From JBKCUI01 sp052161605 (GTDB lineage: Bacteria > Planctomycetota > Planctomycetia > Pirellulales > Pirellulaceae): a DNA stretch of 64,000 nt. Position 1 is the first letter of the stretch. Each line of letters begins with the position of its first letter. The notes under the pieces were generated by a model. The model made no database searches and was not told the DNA's origin. It saw only the letters and a list, made by a program, of their open reading frames with translations. Positions 43,575 through 52,305 of this stretch are shown piece by piece. A program made the translations under genes and the position numbers. Location: assembly GCA_052161605.1 (NCBI GenBank), contig CP197409.1; one strand, written 5' to 3'.

Positions 43575-44105
43575 ATGATACAAACTCGTGAGTGCAAACA
43601 AACTGAAAATGCATCTATTATTCAAGATGCATTCTGTCAATCTCTTCGCGGTGTTATTGAATACTATTCAAACGTCTCGATTTCGGTTAACCCGATGGGG
43701 AGGCCAAACGGTTACGATGGGACTGCATCAATCCTCGATTTTGGTGACCAAAGGTTTACCGGAGCAGCGGCATTACTGGCGACAAACCGATCACTCGAAA
43801 ATCTTCCTGGTGGAAACGGATTTAATCCGATTGACTGGCTAAGCGAATTAAACAATCAAATCGTTGGACGACTGAGGAACCATTTGCTACGGATGGGTGT
43901 GTCGACACACATGGGGACCCCGCGGTCGGTATCAGGCAAGGTCCTCAACGAATCATCATTCCTAGCGAACCCACAGTATTTCAAAATAAGTTGGGAGCAA
44001 GACGAGCTCATTGCGATTATCGATCTTCAAATTAATCAGGATTTCGATTTCGTCGAAGCAGAAGACAATCAGATTGCGGAAGAAGGAAGCGTCGAATTGT
44101 TCTAG
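43575..44105 (+). CDS. CheX/CheC-like CheY-phosphate phosphatase candidate
   Basis: A 176-residue protein. The segment FTGAAALLATNRSLENL...DWLSELNNQIVGRLRNHLLRMG (about 60-115) follows the CheX/CheC layout and contains D-x3-E-x2-N (DWLSELNN), the acidic and amide pair of this phosphatase class; the following Pro is at N-x21-P rather than the usual N-x22-P. It lies immediately before a second CheY gene, which fits a phosphatase for that regulator. An Asp/Glu-rich tail (VEAEDNQIAEEGSVELF) ends the protein; GSVELF resembles the end of the short receptor-like protein (VDVELF). Confidence 0.65.
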   Translation: MIQTRECKQTENASIIQDAFCQSLRGVIEYYSNVSISVNPMGRPNGYDGTASILDFGDQRFTGAAALLATNRSLENLPGGNGFNPIDWLSELNNQIVGRLRNHLLRMGVSTHMGTPRSVSGKVLNESSFLANPQYFKISWEQDELIAIIDLQINQDFDFVEAEDNQIAEEGSVELF

Positions 44106-44157
44106 AAAGTTTTTCTGCAATCCAAAGAAATTAGTACTCGAAAATTAAAGGTTAAAA

Positions 44158-44535
44158 ATGTCTGCAAAAATTTTAGTCGTTGACGATTCCGCAACTATCC
44201 GACAACAAGTTGGTGATATCTTGCTTAAGAGCGGTTTTCAGGTCGTCGAAGCCAATGATGGCATCAGTGGCATGCGAGAAATCGAAAAAGGGGATGTTCA
44301 GTGCGTCATTTGCGATGTTAAGATGCCAAATAAAGATGGCATTGAAATGGTCGAGGAAGTTAAGAACCTAGGTCAGTTCCAAGCACTACCAATACTTATG
44401 TTGACGACAGACGGGGCGCCTGATCTGATTCGTCGGGCCAAAGCTGCTGGAGCTTCGGGCTGGATGGTCAAGCCATTCAAACCGGACATGCTTGTTGCTG
44501 CTGTTAAGAAACTTGTCGGCATTCAACCGACTTAG
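44158..44535 (+). CDS. Second CheY-like response regulator
   Basis: A 125-residue receiver. VVDDSATIRQQVGDIL, phospho-Asp in VICDVKMPNKDG (about residue 54), LTTDG and MVKPFKP are present. It is placed between a CheX-like gene and a thioredoxin-like/kinase pair, so it may belong to the membrane CheA-like kinase downstream rather than to the first cheA. Confidence 0.92.
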   Translation: MSAKILVVDDSATIRQQVGDILLKSGFQVVEANDGISGMREIEKGDVQCVICDVKMPNKDGIEMVEEVKNLGQFQALPILMLTTDGAPDLIRRAKAAGASGWMVKPFKPDMLVAAVKKLVGIQPT

Positions 44536-44609
44536 TCCGGCACAAAGGCTAGACTAGCAATAACCAAGCATGGCCAAGTTACTTTGGGATATCTTTTGGG
44601 TAGGATCAC

Positions 44610-45284
44610 ATGACTGCGAGAAAAAACTCTACTAATTACTCGTCTTTGTGTTCTCAAAACGGTCGACTCCTGCCCTGGTTGACTATGTGTTTGCTTGTCG
44701 TTTGGGGAGCTATGCTAAGTTTTGTGTGCGTCATATTAATGGCCGATCACTGGGCATCCTTCAAATCACCTGACACAACGAAACTCGAAAACACATTAGC
44801 TCGATTGCATCCTATCGAGAATCAAGAAAGTAGGTGGCTAGCTATCCATGTGTTGTACCAGAACTGTGGTTGTAGCAACCTAGTCTTGAATAAACTCCTC
44901 GAGAATGGCCCAAATCCTACAGCGAAGGAGCATATCGTCTTGGTCGGTCAGGCCGATCCCTCATTTTTGAGACTTGCTGAATCGAAAGGCTTCGGGGCAA
45001 CCTTACTTTCCGAGCGGGAGCTTTGGGAGGATTATCGACTGGGGATTGCTCCACTGTTAATCGTTAGAGAGGCTGATGGACAAATTCGATACTGCGGTGG
45101 TTACACGAACCGTAAGCGGGGTAGCCAGGTAAAGCTAGATGATCGTCTATCAACTTTGGTTCGCGATGGTAGGGTCCATGAGCTTCCCGTTTATGGCTGC
45201 GCAGTGTCGCAGCAGTTGAAGAACCTTGTAGATCCGTTGGGTTTAAAGGAATCCATGTTTAGTATAGATAACGCAATTTGGTGA
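44610..45284 (+). CDS. Membrane-anchored thioredoxin-like protein
   Basis: A 224-residue protein with one transmembrane helix (LTMCLLVVWGAMLSFVCVILM, about 24-44) and a periplasmic domain. The sequence HVLYQNCGCSNLVLNKLLEN (about 80-98) looks like the redox turn of a thioredoxin fold, with CGC in place of CxxC; GIAPLLIVREADGQIRYCGGYTNRKRG matches the cis-proline and following strands. A further motif YGCAVSQQLK lies near the C-terminus. It ends seven bases before the start of a membrane kinase, suggesting a sensor role for that kinase, which is inference. Confidence 0.7.
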   Translation: MTARKNSTNYSSLCSQNGRLLPWLTMCLLVVWGAMLSFVCVILMADHWASFKSPDTTKLENTLARLHPIENQESRWLAIHVLYQNCGCSNLVLNKLLENGPNPTAKEHIVLVGQADPSFLRLAESKGFGATLLSERELWEDYRLGIAPLLIVREADGQIRYCGGYTNRKRGSQVKLDDRLSTLVRDGRVHELPVYGCAVSQQLKNLVDPLGLKESMFSIDNAIW

Positions 45285-45291
45285 TATCTCT

Positions 45292-47334
45292 GTGCAAGCT
45301 GTAATTACATTGCTCTCAAAGTACATTGTACTACCGCAAGAAGTTTCTTCCTTCGAGCGACGCTATTTGACAGGCATGAATCAGGTCGCTTTCTGGTTCT
45401 TCGTCGCCCATTTACCGATTTTCGTTTTGCTTGCCGCTGCAAACGACACTGGACCAGTGCTCGCCAGTTTTCTGACCTTGTTTGTGTTAATCGGCCCACT
45501 TGCTGCCTTGTTCTTCTTGCAAAATCCACGGTCAACCTCACTAGTTATGGGGGTGACCGCAATGTTTATGGGAGGGCTATTAGTGCATTTTGGCCAAGGT
45601 CCTGCCCAAATTGAAATGCATTTCTATTTCTTCGTATTGTTGGCTCTGCTGGCCGTTTTTGCCAACCCATTGGTAATTATCGTTGCTGCCTTTACCGCCG
45701 CTTTTCATCACACGGTTCTATGGGCGATCCTCCCCAATAGTGTTTTCAATTACGAAGCCCCCTTCTGGGTTGTTACCGTGCATGCGGCGTTCGTGATTCT
45801 AGAGTCGATTGCTGCTTGTTTTATCGCGAGGAGTTTTTTTGACAATGTCGTGGGACTGGAAAAGATTGTTGCTGAACGAACCATCGAGGTATCGAATCGG
45901 AATCGGGACATGAGGCGATTGCTCGATGCCGCTTCTCAGGGCTTCTTTACGATCGATTCAGCAGGTGTTATTGGTGAGGAGCAATCGCTTGCAGTCAGGA
46001 AACTACTAGGGCAGGTCGTACCCGGACAAAAGCTGACAGATATTTTGCGATCCAAAGCTCCCAAGACGGCGGACTGGCTCAGCCTGGGACTTGATGACGT
46101 TTTTGCAGGGATTCTTCCCGTCGAGGTTGCTATCGACCAATTACCAAAGCGGATAAAAATCAATGACAAAATCATCGCGATCGATTTTCAGGCCATTTAC
46201 GAGAATGGAAGACTGAACTGTCTATTTGTGGTTCTAAGCGATATCTCCGCGGATGTTCAAAGGGAATTACTCGAAGCCGAGAATCGAGAGCTTAGCGTCA
46301 TCATGAACCAACTCGTTCAGGATAAGGATGGCCTTTTGAGCTTTTTCCGTGAGGCGGAATCCATTGTTCAAACGCTTCGAAATTATAGGGTTACTGATTC
46401 AATAGTAACAAAACGTTTCGTCCATACGCTCAAGGGAAATTGTGCTGTTTTCGGGCTGAATCGAGTTGCTCAGGCATGCCATGAGATCGAGGACTATATC
46501 GCGGGCAATGGAGAATTACCTGACAACACGTGCTGGGATCAGCTGTTTTACTTATGGAACAAGGCACAGGGGTCCTTGAGACGTCTCGTTCGCGAAGAGA
46601 AAAAAGGTGTGACGGTCAGAGAATCCGAGTATAGACAGACATTGAACGATTTAGTCCACTTCAACTCACACCCAACGGTGATTCAGCGAGTCGCAAAGTG
46701 GCAATTAGAGGACACTCAGGTCCGCATGTTACGAATAGCGGATCAGGCTCGAGCCCTGTCGCAACGCTTAGGTAAAGGGGATTTGGAAGTAACGATCGTT
46801 GGAGGACATTTGAAAACGGATGGGGAGTATTGGGGAGATTTTTGGGCATCGTTCCTTCACGTGGTTCGCAATGCGATCGATCATGGAATCGAACCAAGTG
46901 GCGAGCGACTACAACACGGGAAACCCGCTCGTGGTCAGCTGACAATCAAGACAGATTTACGCCACGATCAATTTATTATTTCATTACGTGACGACGGTCG
47001 CGGTATAGATTGGAATCATATCGCAGCCTTGGCAGCCCAAAAAGGTTTGCCTTGTTCAACCCAGTCGGATTTGGTGGAAGCGTTGTTTGTGGATGGTCTA
47101 TCAACCTCCGAAACGATCTCAGAAATAAGCGGCAGGGGCGTTGGCATGAGTGCCGTAAGGCAAGCCACTCGTCGGCACAACGGTCAGATCCATGTTGAAT
47201 CGATTCCCAGCTTGGGGACCACGATCGAATTTCAATTCCCGATGAACGAAATGTTTCCTACCACTTCCGCTTGGCTAAAACAACTTGGGATAGAGAATCT
47301 GGGTGAATCGCGGGTTCCACAATCGCAGACCTGA
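45292..47334 (+). CDS. Membrane CheA-like histidine kinase lacking the CheW-like domain
   Basis: A 680-residue kinase. Residues ~30-190 hold about six hydrophobic helices, including QIEMHFYFFVLLALLAVF and FHHTVLWAIL, a His-containing membrane sensor found on various chemoreceptors and GGDEF proteins. A PAS-like linker (~205-320) follows, then an Hpt domain (RFVHTLKGNCAVFG, about residue 382) and a CheA-type ATP domain (HVVRNAIDHGIEPSGERLQHG, DDGRGID, GRGVGMSAVRQ). It stops after the ATP domain; the P5 CheW-like domain is missing, so it cannot join arrays the usual way. Start is GTG. Confidence 0.85.
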   Translation: MQAVITLLSKYIVLPQEVSSFERRYLTGMNQVAFWFFVAHLPIFVLLAAANDTGPVLASFLTLFVLIGPLAALFFLQNPRSTSLVMGVTAMFMGGLLVHFGQGPAQIEMHFYFFVLLALLAVFANPLVIIVAAFTAAFHHTVLWAILPNSVFNYEAPFWVVTVHAAFVILESIAACFIARSFFDNVVGLEKIVAERTIEVSNRNRDMRRLLDAASQGFFTIDSAGVIGEEQSLAVRKLLGQVVPGQKLTDILRSKAPKTADWLSLGLDDVFAGILPVEVAIDQLPKRIKINDKIIAIDFQAIYENGRLNCLFVVLSDISADVQRELLEAENRELSVIMNQLVQDKDGLLSFFREAESIVQTLRNYRVTDSIVTKRFVHTLKGNCAVFGLNRVAQACHEIEDYIAGNGELPDNTCWDQLFYLWNKAQGSLRRLVREEKKGVTVRESEYRQTLNDLVHFNSHPTVIQRVAKWQLEDTQVRMLRIADQARALSQRLGKGDLEVTIVGGHLKTDGEYWGDFWASFLHVVRNAIDHGIEPSGERLQHGKPARGQLTIKTDLRHDQFIISLRDDGRGIDWNHIAALAAQKGLPCSTQSDLVEALFVDGLSTSETISEISGRGVGMSAVRQATRRHNGQIHVESIPSLGTTIEFQFPMNEMFPTTSAWLKQLGIENLGESRVPQSQT

Positions 47335-47587
47335 CCCAACAATTTCGCGTCGTTCTTCCCTCGCCGCCTGCCCTGTTTCCCCCCTACGCACCCAGTTCAT
47401 GGGAAGGCTTGATCTTAACCGAATGATTATGCCCGTGCGCTTCAAAGGCTGTTATTATTCTGGTACAACAATCATGGAATTGCGGTCGACCTTGACGTCT
47501 GACTTTTTGCAACCAGGGTCGTACTCTGTTTTCTACAGGGCTTGATTGTCTACATGGCTTGATTATTCAAAGGGATTGTTTGTTTTC

Positions 47588-48718
47588 ATGCGAGAGAATG
47601 TTGCGATTGTTGGTGCAGGAATTGTCGGTTTGGCCCATGCCTGGTCCGCGGCGGAACGCGGGCATTCCGTGACGGTATTTGAACGCTCGGGGGTGGCAAC
47701 CGGTGCATCGATTCGTAATTTCGGTATGATCTGGCCGATTGGTCAGCCCGAAGAATCCCGCACAGTGGCCATGTTGAGTCGAACTCGATGGTTGGACCTC
47801 GCGTCACAAGCCAACATTTGGTTGAATCCATGCGGATCCCTGCACCTTGCACATCGCGCAGATGAATGGACTGTTCTCCAGGAGTTTTTCTCGTACCATC
47901 AAAACACCGAGCTGGGGCCCCATCTCCGCCTCTTAGACCACCAATCGGCATTGCTGCGATCCCCGGCAATCAATCCTACTGGCTTACTAGGAGCACTCGA
48001 GTCGGACCTAGAGCTTTGTGTCAACCCAACAGAAGCCATCCGAACTATTCCAAGTTGGCTCAGACAACGATGGAATGTTCGGTTTGAGCACCGATCCAAT
48101 GTGGTAGAGTGCGGTCCAGATAGACTCCGAACCGCCAATAGAATTCAGCACGGTTTTGACCGAATCGTGATTTGTTCCGGCCATGACTTCGAGACGCTTT
48201 ATCCGGAATTGTTCGACAAGTTGCCGATGAAGAAGTGCAAGCTGCAAATGCTTCGAACGGTTCCCCAGGCTTCGTCATGGAAGCTTGGCTGCCATCTCGC
48301 TAGTGGCTTAACTCTCAGGCACTACAAAAGTTTTCAATGCTGCCCCTCACTCGAACAATTAAAGGCTCGAGTTGCCGCAGAAACACCGGAGTTAGATGAT
48401 TTCGGGATTCACGTTATGGCATCACAAGATAATTTGGGGCGTGTTGTCTTAGGGGATTCTCATGAGTACGGGAACGATCTCGAGCCATTCGATACCCTAC
48501 GGATCGATGACCTTATCCTTCGAGAGTTGCAGAAAATTATAAATTTGTCTGATTGGCGATTGGATAGTCGCTGGCATGGGATCTATGCCAAGACACCCGA
48601 CAAAGTCGCTGTTGTGGAATCGCCGGAACCTGGGGTTTATGTCTGCACGGGATTGGGGGGGGCCGGTATGACATTGTCCTTCGGCGTCGCCGAAGAAAAT
48701 TGGAATCTATGGACTTGA
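47588..48718 (+). CDS. FAD-dependent oxidoreductase of the TIGR03364 (phosphonate-linked) type
   Basis: A 376-residue flavoprotein of the D-amino-acid-oxidase fold. NVAIVGAGIVGLAHAWSAAERGHSVTVFER is the dinucleotide-binding N-terminus, and the C-terminal GVYVCTGLGGAGMTLSFGVAE is the second FAD motif. The TIGR03364 family is usually encoded beside phosphonate genes, and phnX overlaps closely here. The likely role is oxidation of an aminoethylphosphonate-type compound to phosphonoacetaldehyde, which PhnX would then cleave. The start ATG at 47588 follows AAGGGA at a loose spacing. Confidence 0.83.
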   Translation: MRENVAIVGAGIVGLAHAWSAAERGHSVTVFERSGVATGASIRNFGMIWPIGQPEESRTVAMLSRTRWLDLASQANIWLNPCGSLHLAHRADEWTVLQEFFSYHQNTELGPHLRLLDHQSALLRSPAINPTGLLGALESDLELCVNPTEAIRTIPSWLRQRWNVRFEHRSNVVECGPDRLRTANRIQHGFDRIVICSGHDFETLYPELFDKLPMKKCKLQMLRTVPQASSWKLGCHLASGLTLRHYKSFQCCPSLEQLKARVAAETPELDDFGIHVMASQDNLGRVVLGDSHEYGNDLEPFDTLRIDDLILRELQKIINLSDWRLDSRWHGIYAKTPDKVAVVESPEPGVYVCTGLGGAGMTLSFGVAEENWNLWT

Positions 48719-48729
48719 GAGGAAAACAT

Positions 48730-49572
48730 ATGAGGAGCGAGCAAGAGTCGTACGTACTATCCGAGTCGCAATTGTTAGCCGCATCGAAGATTCCCTGGCA
48801 TTCTTTGCGTGGTTTGTTGCTGGACTGGGCGGGCACGATGGTCGACCACGGCAGCTTGGCACCGGTAGAAGTCGTGCGGAGTGTTTTCGCTGAGTACCAA
48901 GTGGAAGTCACGGAGACGGAGGCCCGTCAGCCTATGGGCAAGGCGAAGATTGATCATTTGAGAGAAGTTTTGAGTATGCCACGGGTTGCTCAGGCGTGGC
49001 ACGAAGCGCAACAACGACCTGTTGAAGAAAAGGAGATCCAAGAAATCTATCGACGATTTCTGGTTCTGCAAAAGACGGTACTCGCTCGCCATGCAGAATT
49101 AATCCCGGGTGCCATCCAACTGGTCGAGCTCGCGCGAGCACGCAACCTGAAGATCGGATCCACGACTGGATACACTCGTGAGTTAATGGATGTCCTGGAG
49201 CCTTTGGCCTCGGAAGCGGGTTATGCGCCAGATGCCACCGTCTGCTCAGATGAGGTCGCTGCCGGCCGGCCTGCCCCATGGTCAAACTTCCGGGCCGCCG
49301 AACGAATAGGTGTTTATCCCATGCAGGATCTGCTCGTTGTGGACGACTCTGTGGCAGGCATCCAGGCCGGTAAATCGGCGGGTTGTTATGCAGTAGCCGT
49401 GACGGTTACTGGCAACCCGTTTGGAATAAGCCTAGAGGAACTGGCTCTCTTGGATCCTGAGGAGGTTCACCGCCGCCATCTTCAAGCGGAGCAAGAATTC
49501 TACAACGCCGGAGCCGATCTCGTGGTGCAATCAGTAGGCGTATTGCGAGACTTATGGTTACGTCACGTTTAG
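48730..49572 (+). CDS. phnX: Phosphonoacetaldehyde hydrolase (phosphonatase)
   Basis: HAD-fold enzyme that cleaves the C-P bond of phosphonoacetaldehyde to acetaldehyde and phosphate; 280 residues. The nucleophile motif is LLDWAGTMVDHG (Asp near residue 36), the Schiff-base Lys is in QPMGKAKIDHL (about residue 73), and DDSVAGIQAGKSAG supplies the HAD metal-binding acids. The start at 48730 has GAGAGGA six bases upstream; an in-frame ATG at 48700 lies inside the preceding gene. Confidence 0.94.
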   Translation: MRSEQESYVLSESQLLAASKIPWHSLRGLLLDWAGTMVDHGSLAPVEVVRSVFAEYQVEVTETEARQPMGKAKIDHLREVLSMPRVAQAWHEAQQRPVEEKEIQEIYRRFLVLQKTVLARHAELIPGAIQLVELARARNLKIGSTTGYTRELMDVLEPLASEAGYAPDATVCSDEVAAGRPAPWSNFRAAERIGVYPMQDLLVVDDSVAGIQAGKSAGCYAVAVTVTGNPFGISLEELALLDPEEVHRRHLQAEQEFYNAGADLVVQSVGVLRDLWLRHV

Positions 49573-49600
49573 AGAACCATAGAAGGACGCGATATGCCAC

Positions 49601-49648
49601 TCTTTCTCGACCAATTCCTCTCTCTCGACCGATTCCTCTCTCTCTCCA
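49601..49648. repeat. Short tandem repeat between convergent genes
   Basis: TCTCGACC(A/G)ATTCCTCTC repeats about two and a half times with period 18 between the phnX stop and the convergent dehydrogenase stop. No terminator stem is evident. Confidence 0.6.
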
Positions 49649-49674
49649 CTAAGCGTGCCTTGGGGGAGCCTGTC

Positions 49675-50826
49675 TCATTGGCTAAGCAGATCATTAAGAA
49701 CAGATGAGCTTGCCTTGCGCGGGTTGTTGGACAATCGCTCCAGGTTAACGGATTGAACAATTTGATTTATTTCGTCCGGTGACGTGATCCCGATCTCGGC
49801 GATGGATGTTGGACATCCTATTTGTCTTTGCAGATGTCGGAATTTGGAACAAGCTTCGTCAATGCTCTTCGACTGCATGGACTTAAGAATCCGCTCGATT
49901 CTCTCGCGCACTGCCGTCGGGCCACGAGGATCGTTGCAGTCAGTTTCCGCTACTTGGGAGTTGAACTCCAGCATAGCAGGAAGCGTTAATGCGACCGCAA
50001 CTCCATGCGAGACTCCGTACTGGGAAGTGATCCAGTACGACAACGCATGACAAGCCGTTGTACGTGTCATGTTGATGGCCTGTCCCGCCAAATTCGATGC
50101 ACGACACATGGCTAATCGTAATGCGGGATTGGGACTGACAACTGCTTTCTTGAGATTCTGTATGGCAATTGAAATAGCTTCGCAAGCCAACTCTATCGAA
50201 CGGTCATTCGCAGCAACGGACCAAACGGACTCGATCGCTTGGCACAAGGCATCAAGCCCCGTCGCCGCCGTGATGGACCAAGGCAGGTTGCTCATAAGAT
50301 TGGGATCAACCAACGCAAGATCTGGAAGCAAGCTTGGGTGATCGAGTGAGTACTTTTGTGGACCGAGGTAAACGACAGCGAACTGGGTCGACTCGCTCCC
50401 AGTGCCGGCTGTAGTGGGAATCGCAATGAGCTTCGTGGTACGAATCGGTATGGCTGAACGTCCTCGTATGATCGATTCGGCATTGGGGGCCAATGCAAGG
50501 GAACTGATTAATTTGGCGAGGTCAATTGCCGTTCCCCCGCCAATTGACAATAGGATATCCGGTGGCTGTTGACGGTATAGCTCTATCCCACGCGAGACAT
50601 CCTCCCACTTTGGATTGGGCTGAAAGCCTGAGAATCGAAGGGTGCTGTATCGATCCAGCACTGGTTCGAGGATCGTCTTTGCGCCAGAATTTTCATAAGC
50701 ATTCTGATCGATAATCGCCATAAGCCGGAGGGGAGCATCCCGCGAGCTGCTTTGCGGATTCGTTATGGAGTTTATTGCCTGTCGTAGCTCGGAAACCCCA
50801 CCAGGCTTAAGGATCAATTTGCTCAT
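49675..50826 (-). CDS. Iron-containing alcohol dehydrogenase, phosphonoacetaldehyde reductase-like
   Basis: A 383-residue type III (iron) alcohol dehydrogenase. The NAD(P) motif is LLSIGGGTAIDLAK (about residue 96), then PTTAGTGSESTQFAVV, and metal-binding acids and histidines in TAATGLDALCQAIES, TTACHALSYWIT and YGVSHG. The stretch NLAGQAINMTRTTACHALSY resembles PhpC-type phosphonoacetaldehyde reductases, which make 2-hydroxyethylphosphonate. Its position facing phnX supports a phosphonoacetaldehyde substrate. No PEP mutase or decarboxylase is in view, so direction (synthesis or disposal) is open. Confidence 0.78.
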   Translation of the reverse strand: MSKLILKPGGVSELRQAINSITNPQSSSRDAPLRLMAIIDQNAYENSGAKTILEPVLDRYSTLRFSGFQPNPKWEDVSRGIELYRQQPPDILLSIGGGTAIDLAKLISSLALAPNAESIIRGRSAIPIRTTKLIAIPTTAGTGSESTQFAVVYLGPQKYSLDHPSLLPDLALVDPNLMSNLPWSITAATGLDALCQAIESVWSVAANDRSIELACEAISIAIQNLKKAVVSPNPALRLAMCRASNLAGQAINMTRTTACHALSYWITSQYGVSHGVAVALTLPAMLEFNSQVAETDCNDPRGPTAVRERIERILKSMQSKSIDEACSKFRHLQRQIGCPTSIAEIGITSPDEINQIVQSVNLERLSNNPRKASSSVLNDLLSQ

Positions 50827-50893
50827 GGTTGTCGCCGAGGGAATACTTACAGGATTCCGTTCGAGAAACGAACGTGCAAGAGCAGTGGGAATC

Positions 50894-52258
50894 TCAAACC
50901 CGAAGATAAACCCCTTGCTTCTCGACTGCTCGAACGAAGATCCATGTAATGATACAAAACAGAGCCAAACCAGAGTAGGCGTACCATGCTGGTGAGTCCT
51001 TCGGGAAGAAAGGTTTCACCGCACTCGACACTAAATCATGAAGTACATAGGCAAGCAAGGCATTCGTACCAAAGGTTCTAAACCACGCTAACTGTATCTG
51101 CCACAAGTCACAGACCACGTAAAAAGCGACAAAAAGGAGCAAGGAAAAACCGGCCGCAAAGGTAAGATACGACAAAGTGCCGGCTCGCTGGCTCATCATC
51201 CAATAGTTCCACAACCGCTCTTTCTCACCGGGGGGAGCTATAAAGGGGGGCTCGGCAAACCAGGAAAGCATACCCCCAGAATTCGCCTTTTGGGTCAACT
51301 CGTACCAACTCGGAACAACCGGATTTTCCGCAAGCTTAGGATTGCTAGGCATTGCGAAGCTCGTCTCAAGGACATCGTAGCACCGAGTACCGCAAGAAAA
51401 TAAGTATCCCAGCAGCATCAGGATAGCGGCCCATCTAAGCCCCAGAAAAACAGGACTCATTACATCATCTCGGTAATTGGCAGCGCCTCCAATCGACGAT
51501 TCTTTCCCTCCAGAAATTTGCGACTCGGTGGTCGGCTCGGTCGGAATAGAATCTGAGGAGATCGGATTTCCCGACGACTCGCCTTTCCTAGGCGCAAACC
51601 AATCGCATGCCAAGGATCCAAGCCCCGCAGGAATTGTCCAGGTGAGAAAGCCTAAGGGGCCACCGTCTATAGCGTTTGGAGCTGTGTTGCACCACAAAAA
51701 ATTGAACCAATAGGACAAGAGGACGTGCAATGCACCAGAGCCAACGATCCATGCGATGCGAATGGAAGGTCTCGCGTGAATGACTGGCAGTAACCATAGC
51801 GATGTGACCGCGATATGCATCAAGGTTTGAAACCATTGACGCTTGAGCGGCTCGGCGATGGCTCCCCAAAAACCAAGCTCGGTGAGCTCTTGCCAATTAG
51901 CAGCGCGCGGACTTACCGAATAGACGACTAACGAGACCAAAATTAGACCTAGCAGTCGATTCACAACGCGGACATACGCAGCCGCTCCGCCTTGAGCAGT
52001 CAAGCGACGTCGAAAGGTCAACCTCAAAGAAAATCCAACCGCAAATAGGAAATGCGGCATGATGGTATCCGCATAGCTGCAGTAGTCATTGGTATGCTTG
52101 AGAACCTGCGGGCACGCTTGAAAACCACCGAAGTAGTTCACTAGCAACATTCCAATGACCGTGTACCCTCGAAATTGATCCAGAGACGCCAGCCGTTTTG
52201 GTGGACTCGCTTTATCGACATCTTGATTCGTAAGCGAGCTTTTCTGAGAGTCAGCCAT
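50894..52258 (-). CDS. DUF5009/NagX-like multi-pass membrane acyltransferase family protein
   Basis: A 454-residue membrane protein with about ten hydrophobic segments. The start of the family domain LASLDQFRGYTVIGMLLVNYF, the loop YADTIMPHFLFAVGFSLRLTFRRR, and the C-terminal FGTNALLAYVLHDLV match the group related to heparan-alpha-glucosaminide N-acetyltransferase. A hydrophilic Ser/Glu/Pro-rich insert (~225-265) sits between helices. The activity is presumed to be transfer of an acyl group to a sugar across the membrane. It lies 67 bases upstream of the dehydrogenase gene on the same strand. Confidence 0.85.
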   Translation of the reverse strand: MADSQKSSLTNQDVDKASPPKRLASLDQFRGYTVIGMLLVNYFGGFQACPQVLKHTNDYCSYADTIMPHFLFAVGFSLRLTFRRRLTAQGGAAAYVRVVNRLLGLILVSLVVYSVSPRAANWQELTELGFWGAIAEPLKRQWFQTLMHIAVTSLWLLPVIHARPSIRIAWIVGSGALHVLLSYWFNFLWCNTAPNAIDGGPLGFLTWTIPAGLGSLACDWFAPRKGESSGNPISSDSIPTEPTTESQISGGKESSIGGAANYRDDVMSPVFLGLRWAAILMLLGYLFSCGTRCYDVLETSFAMPSNPKLAENPVVPSWYELTQKANSGGMLSWFAEPPFIAPPGEKERLWNYWMMSQRAGTLSYLTFAAGFSLLLFVAFYVVCDLWQIQLAWFRTFGTNALLAYVLHDLVSSAVKPFFPKDSPAWYAYSGLALFCIITWIFVRAVEKQGVYLRV

Positions 52259-52305
52259 CTGTAATTTGTTAAGGTTTGTCGGTAGGGGGCAAGCCAGATT
52301 CTGGT

